A program made the position numbers and the translations under genes. A stretch of 64,000 nucleotides of DNA from Salmonella enterica subsp. diarizonae (GTDB lineage: Bacteria; Pseudomonadota; Gammaproteobacteria; Enterobacterales; Enterobacteriaceae): assembly GCF_008692785.1 (NCBI RefSeq), contig NZ_VXJV01000006.1, positions 186,001-250,000 on the forward strand. The letters run 5' to 3'. Under the pieces are notes generated by a model, which was not told where the DNA came from, did not search any database, and saw only the letters and a list, made by a program, of their open reading frames with translations. Positions 13,523 through 21,560 of the stretch are shown here, in pieces. The first letter of the stretch is position 1, and each line of letters starts with the position of its first letter.

Positions 13523-15289
13523 ATGAATAAAACCCGTCAAAAAGAGCTGACCCTCTGGTTAAAACAGCAAAGCGTAATCTCCCAACGGTGGTTAAATATT
13601 TCCCGCCTGTTGGGGCTCATGAGTGGCGTATTAATTGTCGCTCAGGCCTGGATCATGGCGCGTATCCTGCAGCATATGATCATGGAGAATATTCCACGGG
13701 AAGCGCTGTTGCTCCCTTTTATCCTGCTGATACTGGTCTTTGTCCTCCGCGCCTGGGTGGTGTGGTTGCGCGAGCGCGTCGGTTTTCATGCCGGGCAGCA
13801 TATTCGCTTTGAGATCCGCCGTCAGGTGTTGGATCGTCTGCAGCAAGCCGGCCCCGCCTGGATTCAGGGCAAACCCGCCGGGAGCTGGGCAACGCTGGTG
13901 CAGGAGCAGATTGACGATATGCATGACTATTATGCGCGCTATCTGCCGCAAATGGCGCTTGCCATTTGCGTACCGCTCTTAATCGTGGCGGCGATTTTCC
14001 CGTCAAATTGGGCGGCGGCGCTGATTCTGCTGGGTACCGCCCCGCTCATTCCCTTATTTATGGCGATGGTGGGGATGGGCGCGGCTGACGCCAATCGCCG
14101 CAATTTCCTGGCGCTTGCCCGACTAAGCGGCCATTTTCTTGACCGTCTGCGCGGGATGGAAACGCTGCGAATTTTCGGTCGCGGCGAAGCGGAAACCGAC
14201 AGCATTCGCGCAGCATCACAGGATTTTCGTCAGCGCACGATGGAAGTACTGCGCCTCGCCTTTTTATCTTCCGGCGTGCTGGAGTTTTTCACCTCGCTTT
14301 CTATTGCGCTGGTCGCCGTTTATTTTGGCTTCTCTTACCTGGGCGAACTGAACTTTGGTCATTACGGTACCGGCGTGACGCTCGCCGCCGGGTTCCTCGC
14401 CTTAATCCTCGCGCCGGAGTTTTTCCAGCCGTTACGCGACCTCGGCACGTTTTATCATGCTAAGGCGCAGGCGGTTGGCGCGGCGGATAGTCTGAAAACT
14501 TTTCTGGAAACCCCCCTCGCCCACCCGGCGCGCGGCGAAGTTGAGTTGGCGGAAAACGAACCTGTAACCATTGACGCGATCGATCTCATTATCACCTCGC
14601 CAGAAGGCAAAACGCTTGCCGGGCCGCTGAATTTCTCATTAGCGGCAGGAGAACGCGCCGTCCTGGTAGGACGCAGCGGTTCCGGTAAAAGCTCTCTGCT
14701 GAATGTACTATCCGGTTTTCTCTCCTATCAGGGATCTTTGCGTATTAACGGTGTCGAGCTTCGCGAGCTCTCGCCGGAATCCTGGCGCCAGCATCTCTCC
14801 TGGGTCGGACAAAACCCGCAATTACCTGCGGCGACGCTACGCGAAAACGTATTACTGGCGCGCCCGGATGCCAGTGAGCAGGAACTTCACGCCGCGCTTG
14901 ACGCCGCATGGGTAAGCGAGTTTTTACCGCTGCTACCGCAGGGAGTGGATACTCCGCTCGGCAATCATGCCAGCAGACTTTCTGTCGGCCAGGCGCAGCG
15001 TGTAGCGGTCGCCCGTGCGCTACTTAACCCCTGTCAACTGCTGCTGCTGGATGAACCGGCGGCAAGCCTGGACGCTCACAGCGAGCAGCGCGTCATGCAG
15101 GCGTTAAAAGCGGCGTCAAAACGCCAGACCACATTAATGGTGACGCATCAACTGGAAGACCTCGCCGACTGGGATGCTATCTGGGTTATGCAAGATGGCG
15201 CGATTGTCGAACAAGGCAGTTATGCCGAACTCAGCGCCGCCAACGGCGCTTTTGCGACGTTATTGGCTCACCGTCAGGAGGATATTTAA
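13523..15289 (+). CDS. cydD: Heterodimeric ABC exporter subunit CydD
   Basis: Half-transporter (588 aa) of the CydDC inner-membrane complex. CydDC exports glutathione and cysteine to the periplasm and is needed to assemble cytochrome bd. About six transmembrane helices fill residues 20-320. The nucleotide-binding domain has Walker A GRSGSGKSS, a degenerate signature LSVGQAQRVAVARA and Walker B LLLLDEPAASLD. It ends exactly where cydC begins (TAA then ATG), so translation is coupled. Confidence 0.96.
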   Translation: MNKTRQKELTLWLKQQSVISQRWLNISRLLGLMSGVLIVAQAWIMARILQHMIMENIPREALLLPFILLILVFVLRAWVVWLRERVGFHAGQHIRFEIRRQVLDRLQQAGPAWIQGKPAGSWATLVQEQIDDMHDYYARYLPQMALAICVPLLIVAAIFPSNWAAALILLGTAPLIPLFMAMVGMGAADANRRNFLALARLSGHFLDRLRGMETLRIFGRGEAETDSIRAASQDFRQRTMEVLRLAFLSSGVLEFFTSLSIALVAVYFGFSYLGELNFGHYGTGVTLAAGFLALILAPEFFQPLRDLGTFYHAKAQAVGAADSLKTFLETPLAHPARGEVELAENEPVTIDAIDLIITSPEGKTLAGPLNFSLAAGERAVLVGRSGSGKSSLLNVLSGFLSYQGSLRINGVELRELSPESWRQHLSWVGQNPQLPAATLRENVLLARPDASEQELHAALDAAWVSEFLPLLPQGVDTPLGNHASRLSVGQAQRVAVARALLNPCQLLLLDEPAASLDAHSEQRVMQALKAASKRQTTLMVTHQLEDLADWDAIWVMQDGAIVEQGSYAELSAANGAFATLLAHRQEDI

Positions 15290-17011
15290 ATGCGCGCGCT
15301 ACTCCCTTATCTGACGCTTTATAAACGCCACAAATGGATGCTAACGCTGGGAATTGCGCTGGCAATCCTGACCCTGCTTGCCAGTATCGGGCTACTGACG
15401 CTTTCCGGCTGGTTCCTGTCTGCGTCCGCTATTGCAGGCTTCGCGGGAATTTACAGTTTTAACTATATGCTCCCGGCGGCAGGCGTTCGCGGCGCAGCCA
15501 TTACCCGTACCGCCGGTCGTTATTTTGAACGTCTGGTAAGTCATGACGCCACCTTCCGCGTGCTGCAACATCTGCGTATTTATACCTTTAGCAAACTTTT
15601 ACCGCTCTCCCCCGCGGGTCTGGCGCGTTATCAGCAAGGTGAACTGCTGAATCGCATCGTTGCCGACGTCGACACGCTGGATCATCTCTATTTGCGCGTC
15701 ATCTCCCCGCTGGTCGGCGCTTTTGTGGTGATTATGATTGTCACCCTGGGGCTCAGCATTCTCGACGTTACGCTGGCGATCACGCTGGGCGGCATTATGC
15801 TGTTGACGCTGTTTATTATGCCGCCAGTGTTTTATCGCGCCGGCAAAAATACCGGCCAAAATCTGACGCATCTACGTGGTCAGTATCGCCAGCAACTCAC
15901 GTCATGGTTACAGGGCCAGGCGGAACTCACCATTTTTGGCGCCAGCAAACGCTATCGGGCGCAAATGGAAGCCACCGAATTACAATGGCATGAGGCCCAA
16001 CGCCGGCAGTCTGAACTGACCGCCTTATCGCAGGCGTTGATGCTGCTGATTGGCGCGTTGGCGGTGATGTTAATGTTGTGGATGGCCTCCGGCGGCGTTG
16101 GCGGCAATACGCAGCCCGGCGCGCTCATCGCGCTGTTTGTCTTCTGCGCGCTGGCGGCTTTCGAGGCGCTTGCGCCCGTTACTGGTGCATTTCAGCATCT
16201 GGGACAGGTTATCGCCTCCGCACTTCGTATTACTGAGTTAACGGAGCAAAAACCGGAGGTGGCCTTTCCGCAGACAGAATCTCTCGCGCTGGAAAAGGTC
16301 ACGCTCACCCTGCGGGACGTTTCGTTTCGTTATCCCGACCAGCCGATTAATGCGCTCAGTGCCCTTTCATTACAGGCTACCCCTGGCGAACATGTCGCTA
16401 TTCTGGGGCGTACCGGCTGCGGAAAATCAACGCTGTTGCAGCTACTCACCCGCGCCTGGGACCCGCAACAAGGCGAAATTCTGCTCAACGATCTTCCGCT
16501 ATCCTCGCTGAGCGAATCCGCCTTACGCCGGACTATCAGCGTGGTGCCGCAGCGTGTCCACCTGTTCAGCGCCACGCTGCGTGATAATTTATTACTGGCG
16601 GCGCCCAATGCCAGCGACGAAGCCCTTTCCGACATGCTGCGTCGCGTCGGCCTCGAAAAACTGCTTGAAGATAGTGGGCTTAATAGCTGGCTCGGCGAAG
16701 GCGGTCGACTGCTATCCGGCGGCGAACTTCGTCGTCTGGCCATCGCTCGCGCGCTGTTGCATGATGCCCCGTTAATGCTGTTGGATGAACCTACTGAGGG
16801 ATTAGATGCGACCACCGAGAGCGAAATGCTGGAATTACTTGCCGATGTGATGCGCGAGAAAACCGTCCTGATGGTGACTCACCGTTTGCGCGGTCTGGCC
16901 CGTTTTGATCAAATTATCGTAATGGACGACGGACGCATCATTGAGCGGGGTACTCATGCAGAATTGTTAGCCGGACAAGGGCGCTATTATCAGTTTAAAC
17001 AACGTCTGTAA
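15290..17011 (+). CDS. cydC: Heterodimeric ABC exporter subunit CydC
   Basis: Partner (573 aa) of CydD in the glutathione/cysteine exporter that sets periplasmic redox balance. N-terminal transmembrane domain with about six helices, then an ATPase domain with Walker A GRTGCGKSTLL, signature LSGGELRRLAIARA and Walker B LMLLDEPTEGLD. The signature LSGGE is closer to consensus than in CydD, typical of an asymmetric heterodimer. aat follows 44 bases later. Confidence 0.96.
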   Translation: MRALLPYLTLYKRHKWMLTLGIALAILTLLASIGLLTLSGWFLSASAIAGFAGIYSFNYMLPAAGVRGAAITRTAGRYFERLVSHDATFRVLQHLRIYTFSKLLPLSPAGLARYQQGELLNRIVADVDTLDHLYLRVISPLVGAFVVIMIVTLGLSILDVTLAITLGGIMLLTLFIMPPVFYRAGKNTGQNLTHLRGQYRQQLTSWLQGQAELTIFGASKRYRAQMEATELQWHEAQRRQSELTALSQALMLLIGALAVMLMLWMASGGVGGNTQPGALIALFVFCALAAFEALAPVTGAFQHLGQVIASALRITELTEQKPEVAFPQTESLALEKVTLTLRDVSFRYPDQPINALSALSLQATPGEHVAILGRTGCGKSTLLQLLTRAWDPQQGEILLNDLPLSSLSESALRRTISVVPQRVHLFSATLRDNLLLAAPNASDEALSDMLRRVGLEKLLEDSGLNSWLGEGGRLLSGGELRRLAIARALLHDAPLMLLDEPTEGLDATTESEMLELLADVMREKTVLMVTHRLRGLARFDQIIVMDDGRIIERGTHAELLAGQGRYYQFKQRL

Positions 17012-17055
17012 GCTATTATTGAACGATCCGACTTGCGTACTGGAGTTTCGCCGTC

Positions 17056-17760
17056 ATGCGTCTGGTTCAGCTTTCCCGACATTCTATCGCCTTCCCTTCG
17101 CCTGAAGGCGCTTTACGCGAGCCTAACGGTTTACTGGCGCTGGGCGGCGATCTCAGCCCTGCCCGGTTGTTAATGGCCTACCAGCACGGGATTTTTCCGT
17201 GGTTTTCGCCGGGCGATCCGATTCTGTGGTGGTCGCCCGATCCGCGTGCCGTGCTGTGGCCTGAAAAGTTTCACCTCAGTCGCAGCATGAAACGCTTTCA
17301 CAACGCCTCCCCTTACCGTGTGACGCTCAATTATGCTTTCGACCGGGTCATTGATGGATGCGCCAATCACCGTGACGAAGGCACCTGGATAACGCGCGGC
17401 ATTGAGGAAGCCTATCGCCGATTACATGAATTGGGCCACGCGCACTCCATTGAAGTGTGGTGCGATCAGGAATTGGTCGGCGGGATGTATGGCGTCTCGC
17501 AGGGGGCGCTGTTTTGCGGCGAATCGATGTTTAGCCGCCAGGAGAATGCCTCTAAAACCGCACTGCTGGTTTTTTGCGCTGAATTTACTCATCACGGCGG
17601 AAAACTTATTGATTGTCAGGTACTTAATAGTCATACCGCCTCGCTCGGCGCAATTGAAATTCCACGTCGCGACTACCTCGATCACCTCGTGTGCTTACGC
17701 CAACAGCCGCTGACCTCCCATTTTTGGGTACCACGTACATTATTTTTGCCCCGGAAGTGA
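17056..17760 (+). CDS. aat: Leucyl/phenylalanyl-tRNA-protein transferase
   Basis: Enzyme (234 aa) that adds Leu or Phe from aminoacyl-tRNA to proteins with N-terminal Arg or Lys, creating N-degrons. Family features are clear: [20 protein letters not shown] near the N-terminus, the [10 protein letters not shown] motif, and [13 protein letters not shown] in the GNAT-like domain. Its products are recognised by ClpS and unfolded by ClpA, both encoded 4-7 kb away. The ATG at 17056 is preceded by GGAG 10 bases upstream. Confidence 0.96.
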   Translation: MRLVQLSRHSIAFPSPEGALREPNGLLALGGDLSPARLLMAYQHGIFPWFSPGDPILWWSPDPRAVLWPEKFHLSRSMKRFHNASPYRVTLNYAFDRVIDGCANHRDEGTWITRGIEEAYRRLHELGHAHSIEVWCDQELVGGMYGVSQGALFCGESMFSRQENASKTALLVFCAEFTHHGGKLIDCQVLNSHTASLGAIEIPRRDYLDHLVCLRQQPLTSHFWVPRTLFLPRK

Positions 17761-18290
<530 letters not shown>

Positions 18291-18322
18291 TTGTCCCCCT
18301 ACGCCCTGAAGGGCGACTGGAT

Positions 18323-18349
18323 AAAAGGTCGGTTTAACCGGCCTTTTTT
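18323..18349 (+). terminator. infA terminator
   Basis: A 7-bp stem, GGTCGGT-TTA-ACCGGCC (18327-18343, one G-U pair), is followed by six T residues. Confidence 0.9.
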
Positions 18350-18380
18350 GCGTCCATTAAATAGATGAATGACGAGCAGG

Positions 18381-19292
18381 TTACTCTTCCACCATGCGCG
18401 CATACTCTTCTGTCAAAAAATCGACCAACGCGCGTACGGAAGGTAATAATCCTCGCCGGGATGGAAACACAGCATGAATCACCTCCCGCCGGGGCTCCCA
18501 CTCTTCCAGCACTGCGACCAGTTCACCGGCGGCCAGTTGTTCTTTCACCATTAAAATAGGCAACTGAACAAGTCCCACGCCCGCCATCGCCGCCTCGCGT
18601 AGCGCCAACATGTCGGTGGTAATCATACGCGGGGTGAAATGGACTTCCGCACGCGCGCCCTGCGGGCCATAAAGTTCCCAGCGGTGGATATGCTTACCTG
18701 ATGCAAGACTTAGCCCTGGCCAATGGCTCAACTCCGCCGGGGCGGAAGGGCTTCCCATCCGTGCGATGAGATCCGGGCTGGCAAACAGACGATGCCCTCT
18801 GTCGGCCAGGACGCGCATCACCAGATCGCTATCCTCAAACGGGCGTGGCCTGACGCGAATCGCCACATCCACCCCCTCCCCTACGACGTCCACCCGACGA
18901 TTGGTCGCTTCAAGTTGTAGCGAAACATCAGGATAGCGCGCCATAAACTTCGCCAGCATTGGGCCGATGTGTACATGCAGCAGCGTCACTGGGCAGGTCA
19001 GCTTCACGATACCGCGAGGTTCTACCTGCAACGCGGCAATGGCATCCTGCGCCGCCTGAGCTTCCACCAGCATCGCTTTACAGTGCTCATAGAATGTTTG
19101 CCCCACTTCGGTAACGTTAAACTGCCGCGTGGTTCGCTGAATCAATCGCACGCCCAGCCGCTCCTCCAGTTGCGCAATACGCCGACTCAGTTTTGATTTT
19201 GGTTCATCAAGCGCCCGCCCCGCCGCAGCAAACCCCCCCTCTTCGACCACATGTACAAACCACGCAAAATCATTGAGATCCGTTTTTATCAT
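18381..19292 (-). CDS. LysR-family transcriptional regulator
   Basis: Unnamed LysR-type regulator (303 aa). The N-terminal winged helix-turn-helix (residues 1-65: FAAAGRALDEPKSKLSRRIAQLEERLG) is followed by a substrate-binding co-inducer domain with VTLLHVHIGPMLAKFMARYPD. It most resembles the large subgroup that includes YhaJ-like regulators of aromatic or oxidative-stress genes. It is divergent from the pirin gene with a 108-bp gap, so it probably controls the pirin-isochorismatase pair; the effector is unknown. The three genes are absent here in E. coli K-12, where infA is next to serW. Confidence 0.9.
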   Translation of the reverse strand: MIKTDLNDFAWFVHVVEEGGFAAAGRALDEPKSKLSRRIAQLEERLGVRLIQRTTRQFNVTEVGQTFYEHCKAMLVEAQAAQDAIAALQVEPRGIVKLTCPVTLLHVHIGPMLAKFMARYPDVSLQLEATNRRVDVVGEGVDVAIRVRPRPFEDSDLVMRVLADRGHRLFASPDLIARMGSPSAPAELSHWPGLSLASGKHIHRWELYGPQGARAEVHFTPRMITTDMLALREAAMAGVGLVQLPILMVKEQLAAGELVAVLEEWEPRREVIHAVFPSRRGLLPSVRALVDFLTEEYARMVEE

Positions 19293-19400
19293 TACATTGT
19301 CCTATTAATGGAACGGTATGAGCCATTTTAGCCACTACCGAACCTTTTGTCATGAATATAAGCTTATTCACATCAAGACAGCGCCATTGAGGAGAACACC

Positions 19401-20261
19401 ATGAAACAGATTACAGGCGTCTATACCGCACCTCGCCCGCACTGGGTTGGCGATGGATTTCCGGTTCGTTCACTCTTTTCTTATCAGTCACATGCGCAGC
19501 AGTTGAGTCCATTTCTGCTGCTGGATTATGCCGGGCCGCACTCATTTACGCCAGGTAATGAAAAACGCGGCGTTGGAGAACATCCACACCGCGGTTTCGA
19601 GACCGTGACGATTGTTTATAGCGGCGAAGTCGAGCATCGGGACTCTACCGGTCGCGGAGGCGTTATCGGCCCGGGCGACGTTCAGTGGATGACCGCAGGC
19701 GCAGGTATTTTGCATGAAGAGTTCCACTCCGACGCCTTTACCCGTCAGGGTGGCGAACTGGAAATGGTGCAGTTGTGGGTCAACCTTCCAATGAAGGACA
19801 AAATGACCACCCCGGGTTATCAAAGCATCAACCACGATGTTATCCCGACCGTTACGTTGCCGGATGACGCCGGAACCGTGCGCATCATCGCGGGGCGTTA
19901 TGAAGAGACAAAAGGCCCGGCGCATACTTTCTCGCCGCTCAATGTCTGGGATATGCGCCTGCAACGCAATCGCCAGCTCACGCTGTCTCAGTCGGAAGGA
20001 TGGAGTACCGCGCTGGTGGTACTGAAAGGCAATATCACGGTGAACGGCACGACGCCGGTCAACGAAGCGCAACTGGTGGTATTGAGCCAGCAAGGGAAAA
20101 CGCTGCACCTTGAGGCCAGCAGCGACGCCAGCGTATTGCTGTTATCAGGCGAGCCGCTGAATGAACCGATTGTGGGTTACGGCCCATTTGTTATGAACAC
20201 GAAACAAGAGATCGCAGAAGCAGTACGCGATTTCAACTCCGGCCGTTTTGGCCAAATCTGA
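19401..20261 (+). CDS. Pirin family protein
   Basis: Bicupin of the pirin family (286 aa). The N-terminal cupin has the metal ligands: [10 protein letters not shown] with two His, a downstream His in EVEHRD, and the [13 protein letters not shown] stretch with His-Glu. Some pirins (YhhW type) have quercetin 2,3-dioxygenase activity; others act as redox-sensitive regulators, so the substrate here is unknown. The C-terminal pirin domain is complete. AGGAG precedes the ATG. The downstream isochorismatase-like gene begins 19 bases after its stop, which suggests an operon. Confidence 0.9.
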   Translation: MKQITGVYTAPRPHWVGDGFPVRSLFSYQSHAQQLSPFLLLDYAGPHSFTPGNEKRGVGEHPHRGFETVTIVYSGEVEHRDSTGRGGVIGPGDVQWMTAGAGILHEEFHSDAFTRQGGELEMVQLWVNLPMKDKMTTPGYQSINHDVIPTVTLPDDAGTVRIIAGRYEETKGPAHTFSPLNVWDMRLQRNRQLTLSQSEGWSTALVVLKGNITVNGTTPVNEAQLVVLSQQGKTLHLEASSDASVLLLSGEPLNEPIVGYGPFVMNTKQEIAEAVRDFNSGRFGQI

Positions 20262-20280
20262 AAACATGAAGGAGAACACG

Positions 20281-20958
20281 ATGTCCAGTCCTGCTAATTT
20301 TAATGGTTTGCGCCCAGTAATTGATGTTAACGATTCCGTGATGCTTTTAATCGATCATCAAAGCGGTCTTTTCCAGACCGTAGGCGATATGCCAATGCCG
20401 GAATTACGCGCTCGCGCAGCGGCGTTGGCGAAGATGGCGACGCTAGCGAAAATGCCGGTCATCACCACAGCATCCGTACCGCAAGGTCCGAACGGCCCGC
20501 TGATCCCGCAGATCCACACTAATGCGCCGCATGCGCAGTACATTGCGCGCAAAGGTGAAATTAACGCCTGGGATAACGAAGATTTCGTTAACGCGGTAAA
20601 AGCGACCGGTCGTAAGACGCTGATCATTGCCGGGACGATTACCAGCGTATGCATGGCATTCCCGGCCATTAGCGCGGTAGCGGAAGGTTATAAGGTATTT
20701 GCCGTGATCGACGCCTCCGGCACCTACAGCAAGATGGCGCAGGAGATCACCCTGGCACGTATCGTGCAGGCTGGCGTCGTACCGATGGATACCGCCGCGG
20801 TCGCCTCTGAGCTGCAAGGCACCTGGAACCGTGAAGACGCCGCCGCGTGGGCCGACGTTTATACTCAGGTATTCCCGGCATATCAACTGCTGATCGAAAG
20901 CTACAGCAAAGCGCAGGATGTGGTGAAAAACAACGAGATGTTGGATTCACAGCGCTAA
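20281..20958 (+). CDS. Isochorismatase-like cysteine hydrolase (YcaC family)
   Basis: Cytoplasmic hydrolase (225 aa) of the isochorismatase superfamily, closest in pattern to YcaC: it shares the [24 protein letters not shown] stretch, written here as positions about 84-107. The catalytic triad is visible: Asp in [10 protein letters not shown], Lys in IARKGE, and Cys in TSVCMAFPA. The substrate is not known; YcaC itself has none assigned. The start at 20281 has AAGGAG eight bases upstream, better than the in-frame upstream codon at 20248, which lies inside the pirin gene. Second gene of the pirin operon. Confidence 0.9.
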   Translation: MSSPANFNGLRPVIDVNDSVMLLIDHQSGLFQTVGDMPMPELRARAAALAKMATLAKMPVITTASVPQGPNGPLIPQIHTNAPHAQYIARKGEINAWDNEDFVNAVKATGRKTLIIAGTITSVCMAFPAISAVAEGYKVFAVIDASGTYSKMAQEITLARIVQAGVVPMDTAAVASELQGTWNREDAAAWADVYTQVFPAYQLLIESYSKAQDVVKNNEMLDSQR

Positions 20959-20963
20959 TTTGC

Positions 20964-20989
20964 CTCCCCGCGCCAGTTTGGGCGGGGAT
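20964..20989 (+). terminator. Possible terminator of the pirin operon
   Basis: Stem TCCCCGC ... GCGGGGA lies directly after the isochorismatase-like gene. The T-run after it is poor (TTATGT), so it may be a weak or Rho-assisted end. Confidence 0.5.
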
Positions 20990-21034
20990 TATGTCTATTG
21001 CATGAGCAAACGACAGTGAATATGTAAATTCTGC

Positions 21035-21063
21035 TTGACCGTTTTAGCGCAACTCCCTATAGT
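21035..21063 (+). promoter_or_regulatory. serW promoter
   Basis: TTGACC (21035-21040) and TATAGT (21058-21063) are 17 bases apart, near consensus sigma-70. A GC-rich discriminator (AGCGCCCC) follows, as in stringently controlled stable-RNA promoters. The tRNA starts 43 bases after the -10. Confidence 0.88.
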
Positions 21064-21105
21064 AGCGCCCCGTTGCCCCCAAGCGGTCAGGCAGCAATAC
21101 AATAT

Positions 21106-21193
21106 GGTGAGGTGTCCGAGTGGCTGAAGGAGCACGCCTGGAAAGTGTGTATACGGCAACGTATCGGGGGTTCGAATCCCCCCCTCACCGCCA
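21106..21193 (+). tRNA. serW: tRNA-Ser (anticodon GGA)
   Basis: An 88-nt class II tRNA with encoded CCA. The acceptor GGTGAGG pairs with CCTCACC; the anticodon loop CTGGAAA gives GGA, reading UCC and UCU. It has the long variable arm expected of tRNA-Ser and a T-arm GGGGGTTCGAATCCCCC. Located between the isochorismatase-like gene and clpA. Confidence 0.97.
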
Positions 21194-21235
21194 TATTAAA
21201 GAAAGAGCTCGTACGAAAGTACGGGCTTTTTTTTC
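21175..21235 (+). repeat. 61-bp direct repeat, copy 1 (serW 3' end plus terminator)
   Basis: Covers the last 19 bases of serW and the following terminator, whose stem AGCTCGTAC-GAAA-GTACGGGCT is followed by eight T. An almost identical copy (60 of 61 bases) lies 181 bp downstream. Confidence 0.93.
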
Positions 21236-21355
21236 ACATAAAGCCACCCTACAGGGGGGATGAGAACACCCGACCGGGGTTCGACAACTGGCGCAGCCAG
21301 TTGGACAGACGACGAGCCTGCGAGGAGTCTGCCCGCAGGGCGAGCGCAGCGAGTC

Positions 21356-21416
21356 AATCCCCCCCTCACCGCCATCTTAAAGAAAGAGCTCGTACGAAAG
21401 TACGGGCTTTTTTTTC
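21356..21416 (+). repeat. 61-bp direct repeat, copy 2 (detached serW 3' end plus terminator)
   Basis: A second copy of the serW 3' end (AATC, seven C in a row, TCACCGCCA) and its terminator, differing by one base (C at 21376 against A at 21195). There is no complete tRNA upstream of it. Such tRNA-3'-end duplications can be relics of site-specific integration or of tandem tRNA deletion. Confidence 0.92.
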
Positions 21417-21434
21417 GTATATTGCCCCATCATT

Positions 21435-21469
21435 GCCGGATGGCGGCACAGGCGTCTTATCCGGCCTAC
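21435..21469. repeat. REP element upstream of clpA terminator
   Basis: GCCGGATGGCGGCACAGGCG followed by TCTTATCCGGCCTAC is a canonical enterobacterial REP palindrome. Confidence 0.88.
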
Positions 21470-21511
21470 CGCGAGCACAGCGCCATCAGACATGAATACT
21501 ATTATCCGGCG

Positions 21512-21540
21512 TAAAAAAACCGGGCGCTAAGGCCCGGTTT
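21512..21540 (-). terminator. clpA terminator
   Basis: On the minus strand AACCGGGCC-TTA-GCGCCCGGTT forms a strong stem followed by seven T residues, 20 bases after the clpA stop. Confidence 0.9.
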
Positions 21541-21560
21541 GTACGACAGTGAAACGAAGA

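Larger units (their letters stand above)
21194..21560. other. serW-clpA intergenic region
   Basis: This 367-bp gap contains no protein gene. In order it holds the serW terminator, a 120-bp palindrome-rich spacer, a second copy of the serW 3' end with its terminator, a REP element and the clpA terminator. The spacer includes the inverted repeat AACTGG-CGCAG-CCAGTT. Confidence 0.8.
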
